Shown here: positions 8,199 to 17,880 of the stretch, piece by piece
Numbering within the stretch: position 1 is the stretch's first letter
Layout: the number at the start of each line of letters is the position of its first letter
Assembly: GCF_002001105.1 (NCBI RefSeq)
Contig: NZ_MUNP01000065.1
Coordinates: 1 to 45,404 of the forward strand
Length of the DNA stretch: 45,404 bases
From: Rhodanobacter sp. C06
GTDB lineage: Bacteria > Pseudomonadota > Gammaproteobacteria > Xanthomonadales > Rhodanobacteraceae
Direction: 5' to 3'
Translations under genes and position numbers: made by a program
The notes under the pieces: generated by a model
Databases searched by the model: none
Seen by the model: the letters and a program-made list of their open reading frames with translations, nothing else
What the model was told of the DNA's origin: nothing

Positions 8199-11146
8199 GC
8201 GTGCCCCGGTGCGTCCTGCTGCACCGTGGCCAGGTCGACCGTGGCGCGCCGGGGCAACGGGCCCGGTCGCCCCAGCAGGAAACCCTGCCCGAACTCGCAA
8301 CCCATCGCCAGCAGCGCATCGCGCTGCGCCTCGGTCTCGATGCCCTCGGCGATCACGCCGATGCCGAGTGCGCGGGCCAGTGCGAGGACGGCCGACACCA
8401 CGGTGTCGGCACCGGCGCCACCGGCGGCGTCCAGTTCGCGCACGAACACCTGGTCGATCTTCAGCTTGCCCAGCGGCAGCGAGTGCAGGTAGCTCAACGA
8501 GGAATAGCCGGTGCCGAAATCGTCCAGCGCCGCCTGCACACCCGTGGCCCGCAGGCGCTCCAGCGTGGCACGCACCAGCACCGGGTCCTCCAGCAGCGCA
8601 CCTTCGGTCAGCTCGATCAGCAGCCGCGCGGGTGGCAGCCCGCTGCGCCCGAGCAACTGCAGCAGCCGGCGATCGAAATGCGCATGGCGCAGGTGCTGCG
8701 GCGAGACATTGATCGTCACGAAGCCCGTACCGGCGTCCGGCTGCGCCATGCGCTCGCAGGCCTGGCTGAACAGCTGCCAGTCGATCGCCTCGAGCTGGCC
8801 GCAGTCCTGCGCGACGCGCACGAAATCGCCGGGCAGCAGCAGGCCGCGTCGCGGGTGGTTCCAGCGCAGCAGGGCCTCGTGGCCGACTACGTCGCCGTTG
8901 TCGAGCCGGAAGATCGGCTGGTAGTACGGCACGAACTCGCCATGCAGCAGGGCGTGGCGCAGCTCGACCTCCAGCGCCAGTTCGTCCACCGCATTCCGGG
9001 CCAGCGTCTCGTCGAACAACTCGTAGCGCTTGCGACCGCCTTCCTTCGCGCGATACAGCGCGGTGTCGGCGTCGCGGAGCAGCTCGTCGGCGCTCAGGTA
9101 GGCGCCTCCACCGATGGCGATGCCCATGCTGCCCGAAGGCGCCAGGTCGCGACCGGCCAGCTGCATGGGTGCCTCCAGTGCGTCCAGCACGCGCCTGGCC
9201 ACCGCCGTGGCGGCGTCGGGCGAGGCCACCTCCTCCAGCAGGATGGCAAACTCGTCGCCGGACAGGCGGGCCACCACGTCCGGCTCTCGCACGCAGCTGC
9301 GCAGACGGTATGCGATCTCCTTCAGAAAGATGTCGCCGGCCAGGTGGCCCAGGCTGTCGTTGATGACCTTGAAGCGGTCCACGTCCAGGTAGAGCAGCGC
9401 GCAGCGGCGCTCCGGCTCGCGCTGCAACGTGATCAGCATGCGTTCCAGCCGGTCGCGCAGCAGGCTGCGGTTGGGCAGGCCGGTCAGCGCGTCGTGCATC
9501 ACCTCGTGCTTCAGCTGCTCCTCGACGCGCTCGCGCTCGGCGATTTCCTGGCGCAACTCCTTGGTACGTTCGGCCACGCGCTGTTCCAGCTCTGCGTAAG
9601 CGTGCTGCAGCGATACGGCGGCGCGGCGGCGGTGGATGCTGTTGGCGATCTGCAGCGCGGCGAAGCTGAGCAGCTCCCGGTCGGCCTGATCGTAGGTGAC
9701 CGACGGCGTATAACTCTGCACCGCGACCAGGCCGATCACTTCCTCGGCGACCTGCAGCGGCACGCCCAGCCAGCACACCGCCGGACGGCCGATGCGCTCC
9801 GGGTCGATCTCGCCTCGCGCGGCCAGCGCCGCCAGGTCCTCTTCCAGGGCCAGCAGCGGCCGGCCGCTGCGCAACACGTACTCGGACAGGCCACGCCCGA
9901 GCGCGCGCTCCTGCGTGCGGCGCACGCCGGCGTCCACGTAGTAAGGGAATTCCAGCTTCTGGCGGTCGGCCGAAAGCAGCGCGATGAAGAAATTCTCCGC
10001 ATTGATCAGTTCGCCCGCCACCGCATGGGTGCGCCTGTAGAACTCGTCCTTGTCGATGTCTGCGGTGGCCAGCTGGGCAAGGTGGAACAGCGCCGCCTGC
10101 AGCCGTTCGGCGCGCTGCCGCTCGAGCACTTCCTGCTGCAGGTCGAGGTTGGCCGTGGCCAGCTCCTGCGTGCGACGGCGCACGCGGTCCTCCAGTTCGT
10201 CGCGGCTCTGCTTGCGCTCCAGCGCGGTCAGCACGTGGTTGCCGACGAACTCGAGCAGCGCGCGGTCCTCCGCGGTGTAACCGATGCCCTGGCGATAACT
10301 CTGCACCACCAGGCCACCATGGACCTCTCCGTCGCGCGTCATCGGCACGCCCAGCCAGTCCAGCGCGTCGGGACCGATCGGCGCGAATTCGCCGGTGATC
10401 TGCCGGCCGATTTCCTCGATGCTTCCCATCAGCGGCTTGCCGCCACTCAGCAGGTGCCAGGTGAGCGTGTCGCGCCCGCCGTCCAGCGGATGATCGACGT
10501 TCAGCGGCGGCACATCGGTGTCCTCGGTGTCGGCGTAGTAGAGGAAGCGCATCGTGCGCCGCTGAGGGTCGCAGCGGACGATGAAGAAGTTCTCCGCATA
10601 CATCAGCGTACTGACGATGCCGTGCAGCCGGCGCAGCACCTCGGCCATCTCCAGCTCGGAGCCGGCCAGGTCGGAAATGGCGAACAGCGCGCGCTGCAGC
10701 GACTCGGAGCGCTTCAGCTGGCGGTGCGAGTCCTCCAGTTCGCACATCCGCAGCGAGCGTTCCAGCGCCTGGGCGATCAGCGGCAGGTAGGGGTGCAGGG
10801 CGGCCAGCAGCGCCCCTTGATCGGCGCCGCGATCCAGCTCCACCAGCAGCGTGGCGCGCCCCTCGGGCAGCAGGCGCAACGCCATCACGTCGCCGAACGA
10901 CACATGTGGCAGGCCGGCGCGCTCGAGCCGGCTTCGCACCATCGTCAGCGATGGCGAAGCCGGCGCCGGTGCCGGCAGTACATGCGGCCACGCAACCTGC
11001 GCGCCCGCGCAGCCCGGCTGCGCCCGCGTAAGCGCCGCCACCACGCGCGCGACGTCGCCCGGATCGACTGCCCGCACCAGTCGGGTCAGCCAGAACGCGA
11101 TCGCGCCATCTTCATGGACCGGCACGCTGGCGTGCGGGTCGTTCAT
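8195..11146 (-). CDS. GAF-GAF-GGDEF-EAL cyclic-di-GMP protein (copy B)
   Basis: 983 residues, one more than copy A, with the same domain order. It has an N-terminal region of about 140 residues unlike that of copy A, two GAF-like domains, GGDEF (SGDEF at 629-633) and EAL (from residue 757). EALLRW, INVSPQ, IELTEG, DDFGTGYSSL, LKIDQ and IAEGIE are all present, so phosphodiesterase activity is expected; cyclase activity is less certain. The strongly conserved parts are the EAL domain and the segments between the GAFs; the N-terminus has diverged most, suggesting different input signals. The gene runs divergently from dinG and its stop overlaps that of the clp 3' copy. Confidence 0.9.
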   Translation of the reverse strand: MNDPHASVPVHEDGAIAFWLTRLVRAVDPGDVARVVAALTRAQPGCAGAQVAWPHVLPAPAPASPSLTMVRSRLERAGLPHVSFGDVMALRLLPEGRATLLVELDRGADQGALLAALHPYLPLIAQALERSLRMCELEDSHRQLKRSESLQRALFAISDLAGSELEMAEVLRRLHGIVSTLMYAENFFIVRCDPQRRTMRFLYYADTEDTDVPPLNVDHPLDGGRDTLTWHLLSGGKPLMGSIEEIGRQITGEFAPIGPDALDWLGVPMTRDGEVHGGLVVQSYRQGIGYTAEDRALLEFVGNHVLTALERKQSRDELEDRVRRRTQELATANLDLQQEVLERQRAERLQAALFHLAQLATADIDKDEFYRRTHAVAGELINAENFFIALLSADRQKLEFPYYVDAGVRRTQERALGRGLSEYVLRSGRPLLALEEDLAALAARGEIDPERIGRPAVCWLGVPLQVAEEVIGLVAVQSYTPSVTYDQADRELLSFAALQIANSIHRRRAAVSLQHAYAELEQRVAERTKELRQEIAERERVEEQLKHEVMHDALTGLPNRSLLRDRLERMLITLQREPERRCALLYLDVDRFKVINDSLGHLAGDIFLKEIAYRLRSCVREPDVVARLSGDEFAILLEEVASPDAATAVARRVLDALEAPMQLAGRDLAPSGSMGIAIGGGAYLSADELLRDADTALYRAKEGGRKRYELFDETLARNAVDELALEVELRHALLHGEFVPYYQPIFRLDNGDVVGHEALLRWNHPRRGLLLPGDFVRVAQDCGQLEAIDWQLFSQACERMAQPDAGTGFVTINVSPQHLRHAHFDRRLLQLLGRSGLPPARLLIELTEGALLEDPVLVRATLERLRATGVQAALDDFGTGYSSLSYLHSLPLGKLKIDQVFVRELDAAGGAGADTVVSAVLALARALGIGVIAEGIETEAQRDALLAMGCEFGQGFLLGRPGPLPRRATVDLATVQQDAPGHA

Positions 11147-11328
11147 GTTGCCTCCGTGGGGAGCCTCGAGGGATCCCGCTTGGCCGCCGGTTCACCCACG
11201 CGAGTGGGTCGGGAAAACCAGGGGGGATGGTGGCTCACCCCATTCCCGGCTTCGGCAGCAGCCATCTGATCTTGAGCTCCCGCCGTCCCGGATGCCATGC
11301 AAGTATCGGGCCGAAAACGCATTGCCGG

Positions 11329-11334
11329 TAGAAT
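11329..11334 (+). promoter_or_regulatory. Candidate -10 element of dinG (near-leaderless)
   Basis: TAGAAT ends six bases before the dinG ATG at 11341. If this is the -10 box, transcription would start at or next to the start codon, giving a leaderless mRNA. The matching -35 is weak and no purine-rich ribosome site precedes the ATG. No LexA-type palindrome was recognised. Confidence 0.4.
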
Positions 11335-11340
11335 GCGGGC

Positions 11341-13455
11341 ATGCTCACTAACCCTACCAAGGCCGCCATCCGCGCCGCTTACTCGCGCCTGAAGGACGGT
11401 CTGCCCGGCTTCCGCCCGCGCGCCTCGCAGGGAAAGATGATCGCCGAGGTGGCGAAGGCGCTGGCCGGCGCAGGCGGCGTCGCGGCGATCGAGGCGCCCA
11501 CCGGCACCGGCAAGTCGATGGCCTACCTGATCGCCGGCCACGAGGTGGCGCGCGCGCAGAAGAAGAAGCTGCTGATCGCCACCGCCACGGTGGCGCTGCA
11601 GGAGCAGCTGGTGGAGCGCGACATCCCGCTGTACCTGCAGCTTTCCGGACACGTGGCGAAGGTGGCACTGGCCAAGGGTCGCGGCCGCTACCTGTGCCCG
11701 CGCAACCTGGCGATGGCGCGCAACAGCCTCGCCGGTTCAACACAGATGGGCCTTGCGGGCTTCGACGCCGACCTCGCGCTGTGGGCCAGGCCACCCGCCG
11801 AGCGCGACAAGCAGGCCTTGTCGAAACTCGCCCAGGCCTTCGACGCCGGCGAGTGGAACGGCGACATGGACAGCGCGCCCGAACCGGTGAGCGACCTCTT
11901 GCGCCCCATGCTCACCACCAGCGCCGGCGGCTGCACCAACCGCAAGTGCGGCCAGTTCATGATCTGCCCGTTCTTCGCCGCACGCCGCGCGGTGGATGAC
12001 GCCGACATCATCGTGGCGAACCAGGACCTGGTGCTCGCCGACCTCACCATGCCGGGCGACGGCGACGGCGGCCCCGATCCGGCATGGGGCGGCGTGATCC
12101 TGCCGCGTCCGGACGAGACGCTGTACGTGTTCGACGAGGCCCATCACATTCCCGGCAAGGCGATCGACCGCGGCGCCGCCGAGGTGCATCTCGCCAACGC
12201 GGTGCGCCAGCTGAGCCGGCTCGGCCGCCAGGTGCATGCAGCCTATTCGCTCACCGACAAGGAAAACCTCGGCAAGCTCTCGCTGGATGCCGGCGACGCC
12301 AAGTTGCAGGAACTTTCCGACGCACTGGAGGCGCTGGAAAAGGAAATCCGCCTCGGCTGGCTGCCCGATCCCGCCGAGAGCGAACCGATGTACCGCGGCT
12401 CGCTGGGTCGCCTGCCCGAGGCCTGGGTGGAACACGCGCGCCTGCTCGGCCTGCAGGCCGGCGAAGTGCAGCGCTGGCTGGCCGCGGTGCGCCGCGCCGT
12501 GGTGGAGATGACCGATGGCGGCCCCACCCAGGAAGCGTTGTCGCGCGAGCTGGGCATCGCACTGGAGCGCGTCGGCAAGCAGGCCGCCTGCTGGCAGGCC
12601 TGGTCGGTGGACGATCCCGACCAGGCGCCGCCGTTGGCGCGCTGGGTCACGCTCACCGGCGACCAGCAACTGGTCTGCCATGCCTCGGCGGTGTCCGCCG
12701 CGGGCCTGTTGCGCAACGTGCTGTGGGGCAACGCCAGCGGCGTGGTGCTGACCTCCGCCACGCTGAGCGCGGGCGGCAACTTCCGCGGCTACGCCGACGC
12801 CGTGGGCCTGCCCGACGACGCGGTGACGCTCAGCCTGCCCTCTCCGTTCGACCTCGCCGCGCAGGCGCAACTCGAAGTGCCGGCGATGGACGCGCTGCCC
12901 GACGCGCGCGAGGAGCACGCGCAAGCGATCAGCGACTGGCTGGCCGAACACCTCGACTGGGACGCCGGCAACCTAGTGCTGTTCACCTCGCGCGCCAAGC
13001 TCGACCGCGTGCTGCAGCGCCTGCCCATCGACAAGGTACGCAAGGTGCGCGCGCAGGGCTCGCTGGGCAAGACGCAGCTGATCGCCGAGCACATCACGGA
13101 CGTTGAATCGGGCCGCGGCAGCACGCTGTTCGGCCTCGCCAGCTTCGGCGAAGGCCTGGACCTGCCCGGCAAGCTGTGCGAGACCGTGGTGATCACCCAG
13201 CTGCCGTTCGCCGTGCCCACCGACCCGGTGGGCGCCACCTACGCGGAATGGCTGGAATCGCGCGGGCGCAACCCCTTCATCGAGGTAAGCATCCCCGAGG
13301 CCACCCGCCTGCTCACCCAGTACTGCGGCCGCCTGATCCGCAACGAGAGCGACAGTGGCCGCATCGTGCTGCTGGACCGGCGCGTGGTCACCAAGCGCTA
13401 CGGTGCCGGGATGCTGCGGGCGTTGCCGCCATTCCGGCGCGTGATCGAGAGATAG
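11341..13455 (+). CDS. dinG: ATP-dependent DNA helicase DinG (XPD-like, iron-sulfur)
   Basis: 704 residues. This superfamily 2 helicase with 5'-3' polarity resolves DNA-RNA hybrids and other structures during replication stress. Walker A is APTGTGKS (about 52-59), Walker B is DEAH (265-268). Four cysteines at about 119, 198, 203 and 209 (YLCPRN, then CTNRKC, then ICPFF) fit the 4Fe-4S domain between motifs Ia and II. The helicase C half includes LTSATL, GLASFGEGLDLPG, and the final QYCGRLIRNESDSGRIVLLDRR motif VI region. Length matches the family. The HutD-like gene follows after 3 bases, probably in one transcript. A dead copy of its 5' end lies at 7987-8137. Confidence 0.95.
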   Translation: MLTNPTKAAIRAAYSRLKDGLPGFRPRASQGKMIAEVAKALAGAGGVAAIEAPTGTGKSMAYLIAGHEVARAQKKKLLIATATVALQEQLVERDIPLYLQLSGHVAKVALAKGRGRYLCPRNLAMARNSLAGSTQMGLAGFDADLALWARPPAERDKQALSKLAQAFDAGEWNGDMDSAPEPVSDLLRPMLTTSAGGCTNRKCGQFMICPFFAARRAVDDADIIVANQDLVLADLTMPGDGDGGPDPAWGGVILPRPDETLYVFDEAHHIPGKAIDRGAAEVHLANAVRQLSRLGRQVHAAYSLTDKENLGKLSLDAGDAKLQELSDALEALEKEIRLGWLPDPAESEPMYRGSLGRLPEAWVEHARLLGLQAGEVQRWLAAVRRAVVEMTDGGPTQEALSRELGIALERVGKQAACWQAWSVDDPDQAPPLARWVTLTGDQQLVCHASAVSAAGLLRNVLWGNASGVVLTSATLSAGGNFRGYADAVGLPDDAVTLSLPSPFDLAAQAQLEVPAMDALPDAREEHAQAISDWLAEHLDWDAGNLVLFTSRAKLDRVLQRLPIDKVRKVRAQGSLGKTQLIAEHITDVESGRGSTLFGLASFGEGLDLPGKLCETVVITQLPFAVPTDPVGATYAEWLESRGRNPFIEVSIPEATRLLTQYCGRLIRNESDSGRIVLLDRRVVTKRYGAGMLRALPPFRRVIER

Positions 13456-13458
13456 CGC

Positions 13459-14010
13459 ATGAGCATCCTCCGCCTCGCCGATTGCCCGGCCAAGCCATGG
13501 AAGAACGGCCTGGGCCGCACCCGCGAAATGGCCATCCATCCGTCCGGCGCGGGCATGGACGATTTCCTGTGGCGGGTGAGCGTCGCCGAGGTGGAGAGCG
13601 CCGCGCCGTTCTCCGCGTTTCCGGGCATCGACCGCGTGATCGTCCTGCTGGCCGGCGACGGTTTCACGATGAAACTCGACGACGGTCGCACGCACGCACT
13701 CACCACGCTCGGTGTGCCGTTTGCGTTCCCCGGCGAAGCCGGCGTGGACGTGGCACTGGCCGGCGGCCCCTGCCGCGATTTCAACCTGATGTTGCGCCGC
13801 GGCCGAGTGCGTGGCGGCATCGAGGTGTGGCGCACGGCGGGTGCGCGGCAAGCCGATGCCGCCATCGTGCTGGTGTACTGCATGCGCGGTCACATCGACA
13901 CCGGCGACGGCGTGCTGCAGGCCGGCGACGCCTGGCGCCCCGGTTCCGGCGCGCTCGTGCTGCACGAGAACACGCTGGCGCTGGCCGTGCGCGTCGAAGC
14001 GGTTACCTGA
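13459..14010 (+). CDS. HutD/Ves family cupin-like protein
   Basis: 183 residues. It starts with LRLADCPAKPWKNGLGRTREMA and continues with DDFLWRVSVAEVESAAPFSAFPGIDR, both typical of the HutD/Ves family. That family forms a double cupin; it is linked to histidine utilisation in pseudomonads and cold induction in E. coli, with no firmly established activity. Here no hut gene is in sight. The start codon lies three bases after the dinG stop, with GAGAG inside the dinG end as ribosome site, so it is probably co-transcribed with dinG. Confidence 0.85.
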   Translation: MSILRLADCPAKPWKNGLGRTREMAIHPSGAGMDDFLWRVSVAEVESAAPFSAFPGIDRVIVLLAGDGFTMKLDDGRTHALTTLGVPFAFPGEAGVDVALAGGPCRDFNLMLRRGRVRGGIEVWRTAGARQADAAIVLVYCMRGHIDTGDGVLQAGDAWRPGSGALVLHENTLALAVRVEAVT

Positions 14011-14043
14011 CGACCGTCACTCGTGGCGCCGGCCCGGGCTGCC

Positions 14044-14049
14044 TATACT
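14044..14049 (+). promoter_or_regulatory. Candidate -10 element of the NnrU-like gene
   Basis: TATACT at 14044-14049 is a near-consensus -10 box. It would start transcription about 23 bases before the ATG at 14079. The -35 region is poor. It separates the NnrU-like gene from the dinG-hutD pair. Confidence 0.45.
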
Positions 14050-14078
14050 CCGGCAAACCGCCCCCGGAGTCGCCTGCC

Positions 14079-14657
14079 ATGCCTGTGCTGATCCTCGGTC
14101 TCGTGCTGTTTCTCGGCGTGCACTCGCTGCGCATCTTCGCCGACGGCTGGCGCAAGCGGCAGATCGCGCGGCTGGGCGAAAAGAAGTGGAAAGGCCTGTT
14201 CGCGCTGGCGTCGCTGGTCGGCTTCGTGCTGATCTGCTGGGGCTTCGGGCTGGCGCGGCATCATCCCGTGCCGCTGTACACGCCGCTGCCGTGGCTGGTG
14301 CGGTTGAATGCGCTGTTCACCCTGGTCGCCTTCGTGCTGTTCATTGCGGGGCGGGCACCGCGCAACAACATCAAGGCGCGCCTGCACCATCCGCAGCTGC
14401 TGGCGGTGAAGGTGTGGGCGTTCGGCCATCTGCTCGCCACCGGCATGCTGCACGACGTGGTGCTGTTTGGCGCCTTCCTGCTATGGGCCGTCGTGCTGTT
14501 CCTCGCCTCGCGCCGGCGCGACCGCCGCGAGGGCACGGTATACCCGCCCGGCACGGCCAAGGACACCGCCATCACCGTGGTGATCGGCGTGGTGGTCTGG
14601 GCAATCTTCGCCTTCTGGCTGCATGCACTGCTGATCGGCGTGAAGCCGGTGATGTAG
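14079..14657 (+). CDS. NnrU family integral membrane protein
   Basis: 192 residues with about five or six hydrophobic segments, beginning MPVLILGLVLFLGVHSLRIF. This N-terminal segment, the RNALFTL-like second block (here RLNALFTLVAFVLF), the APRNNIKARLHHPQLLAVKVWAFGHLL stretch and the acidic/basic tail match the NnrU family, named after a gene near nitrite/NO reductases. The family resembles a membrane isomerase/methyltransferase fold, but its function is not settled. GGAGT lies 8 bases before the ATG. No denitrification gene is nearby. Confidence 0.85.
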   Translation: MPVLILGLVLFLGVHSLRIFADGWRKRQIARLGEKKWKGLFALASLVGFVLICWGFGLARHHPVPLYTPLPWLVRLNALFTLVAFVLFIAGRAPRNNIKARLHHPQLLAVKVWAFGHLLATGMLHDVVLFGAFLLWAVVLFLASRRRDRREGTVYPPGTAKDTAITVVIGVVVWAIFAFWLHALLIGVKPVM

Positions 14658-14754
14658 CCTCGTGGCGACACGCCGCCGATGTGCCGAAAGCCACCTGCGC
14701 GGCGGCGGCGGATCGCGCTAAAGTGCTGTCACCCATCCCCCGTGAGGTCGTGCC

Positions 14755-14952
14755 ATGGCCGCCTTCCTGCTCTGGTTGTTGCTGCTGGTGTTCTGCTGGC
14801 CGCTCGCGCTGCTGGCGCTGGTGCTCTATCCGATCGTGTGGCTGCTCTGCCTGCCGCTGCGGCTGGTCGGCATCACCGTGGGCGCGGTGTTCGCCTTCCT
14901 CGGCGCACTGCTGATGTTGCCCGCCCGCGCGCTGCGTGGTCGCCCGGCCTGA
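14755..14952 (+). CDS. Small two-helix membrane protein
   Basis: 65 residues, almost all hydrophobic: about residues 3-36 form one long or two short membrane segments, and 38-56 another, with a basic tail RALRGRPA. GTGAGGT stands just upstream of the ATG as a ribosome site, and TAAAGT near 14718 could be a -10 box. No family recognised with certainty. The stop lies ten bases before the next gene's likely start, so the two are probably co-transcribed. Confidence 0.65.
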   Translation: MAAFLLWLLLLVFCWPLALLALVLYPIVWLLCLPLRLVGITVGAVFAFLGALLMLPARALRGRPA

Positions 14953-14962
14953 CCACGCGGGC

Positions 14963-15559
14963 GTGGACAAACCCCACGCCCCTTCGTGCGAACGCAACCG
15001 CGAACCCATCCTCGAGGTCCTGCGCCGGCACTTTGCCGACCGGCGGCGGGTACTTGAGATCGGCAGCGGTACCGGCCAGCACGCCGTGCATTTCGCCGCC
15101 ACCCTGACTTGGCTGGACTGGCAATGCTCGGATCGCGCGGAGAACCTGCCGGGCATCCGCGCCTGGCTGGACGAGGCAGCGTTGCCGAACACGCCCGCAC
15201 CGCTGCAACTCGACGTGGCCGGGCCGTGGCCATCCGGTCCGTTCGACGCGGTGTTCAGCGCCAACACCTTGCACATCATGGCCTGGCACGAAGTGGAGGC
15301 GCTGTTCGCGCAGCTGCCGGCCGTCGTGGCCGACGGCGCGCGGCTGGCGATCTACGGCCCGTTCAACCATGGCGGCCGCTACACCAGCGACAGCAATGCC
15401 GTGTTCGACCAGTGGCTGAAGGCGCGCGACACGCACATGGGCATCCGCGACGCCGAGGCCGTGGACGCGCTGGCCATGGCGGCGGGCTTCGCGCTGGTCG
15501 ACGACGTGGCTATGCCGGCCAACAATCGCTGCCGCGTGTGGCGCCGCGGCCGGCGCTGA
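14963..15559 (+). CDS. DUF938 family SAM-dependent methyltransferase-like protein
   Basis: 198 residues from the GTG at 14963, which makes the protein begin VDKPHAPSCERNREPIL as in the DUF938 family; a GTG nine codons earlier would overlap the preceding gene. The SAM-binding motif is VLEIGSGTGQHAVHFA (about 31-46), followed by WQCSDR and the family's FSANTLHIMAW and YGPFNHGGRYTSDSNA. The last two mark DUF938 rather than a generic methyltransferase. Substrate unknown. Confidence 0.85.
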   Translation: MDKPHAPSCERNREPILEVLRRHFADRRRVLEIGSGTGQHAVHFAATLTWLDWQCSDRAENLPGIRAWLDEAALPNTPAPLQLDVAGPWPSGPFDAVFSANTLHIMAWHEVEALFAQLPAVVADGARLAIYGPFNHGGRYTSDSNAVFDQWLKARDTHMGIRDAEAVDALAMAAGFALVDDVAMPANNRCRVWRRGRR

Positions 15560-15597
15560 ACTCTGCACACCGCCGCCGGACCGGGTACAAAGGCCGC

Positions 15598-15999
15598 ATG
15601 AAGGCGATCGACACGCTCACCCCCTGCCCCTGCGGCAATCCCGCCGGCTACGCCGCCTGCTGCGGCCCGCTGCATGACGGCAACGTGGTCGCCGCCAGCC
15701 CCGCGCAACTGATGCGCTCGCGCTACAGCGCCTATGTGCTCAAGCGCGAGGATTACCTGCTCGCCAGCTGGCATGCCGACACCCGCCCCGCCTCGCTGCG
15801 GCTGGCCGCGCAGCAGCCCGCGCCGACCTGGCTGGGACTGGACGTGCGCCGCGAGCAGTGCATCGACGATGCGCATGCGGTGGTGGAATTCGTGGCCCGC
15901 TACCGCCTCGGCGGCGGCCGGGCGCACCGCCAGCACGAGATCAGCCGCTTCGTGCGCGAAGCGGGCCGCTGGTACTACGTCGACGGCGAGCTGATGTAG
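15598..15999 (+). CDS. ychJ: YchJ family protein (UPF0225, SEC-C zinc motif)
   Basis: 133 residues. The N-terminus PCPCGNPAGYAACCGPLH is a SEC-C-like zinc motif with cysteines at about 10, 12, 21 and 22. It is followed by PAQLMRSRYSAYVLKREDYLLASWH, typical of YchJ, and an NTF2-like remainder. The biochemical role is not known. TACAAA six bases before the ATG may be a -10 box giving a leaderless transcript. The stop codon TAG is part of a dispersed GTAGGAGCGCACC repeat, so the repeat marks the gene end. Confidence 0.88.
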   Translation: MKAIDTLTPCPCGNPAGYAACCGPLHDGNVVAASPAQLMRSRYSAYVLKREDYLLASWHADTRPASLRLAAQQPAPTWLGLDVRREQCIDDAHAVVEFVARYRLGGGRAHRQHEISRFVREAGRWYYVDGELM

Positions 16000-16098
16000 G
16001 AGCGCACCCTGTGCGCGATGGCTTTTCGCTCTGATCGAAGCATCAAAGCATTCGCGCACAGAGCCTGCCCCGGACTTGATCCCGGGGTGCGCTCCTAC
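15996..16098. repeat. REP-like palindromic element (GTAGGAGCGCACC family)
   Basis: Outer arms GTAGGAGCGCACC (15996-16008) and GGTGCGCTCCTAC (16086-16098) are reverse complements. Inner arms CTGTGCGCGA (16009-16018) and TCGCGCACAG (16052-16061) are too. The middle also contains CCCCGG...CCGGGG. Elements beginning GTAGGAGCG are a common dispersed repeat type in Xanthomonadales and Pseudomonas. It lies between convergent ychJ and ligB and may act as a transcription block for both. Confidence 0.85.
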
Positions 16099-16102
16099 AG
16101 AC

Positions 16103-17818
<1,716 letters not shown>

Positions 17819-17880
17819 CTAACCGTGCCACCGCACGGCGTCGGACAGTCTCGCGCGCGCCAGCATGTAGGCGCGGGGCG

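Noticed and set aside
8075-11269. Plus-strand open frame of 1064 codons across the second GGDEF/EAL gene
   Set aside because: Antisense shadow caused by high G/C at third codon positions; no recognisable domain or start site.
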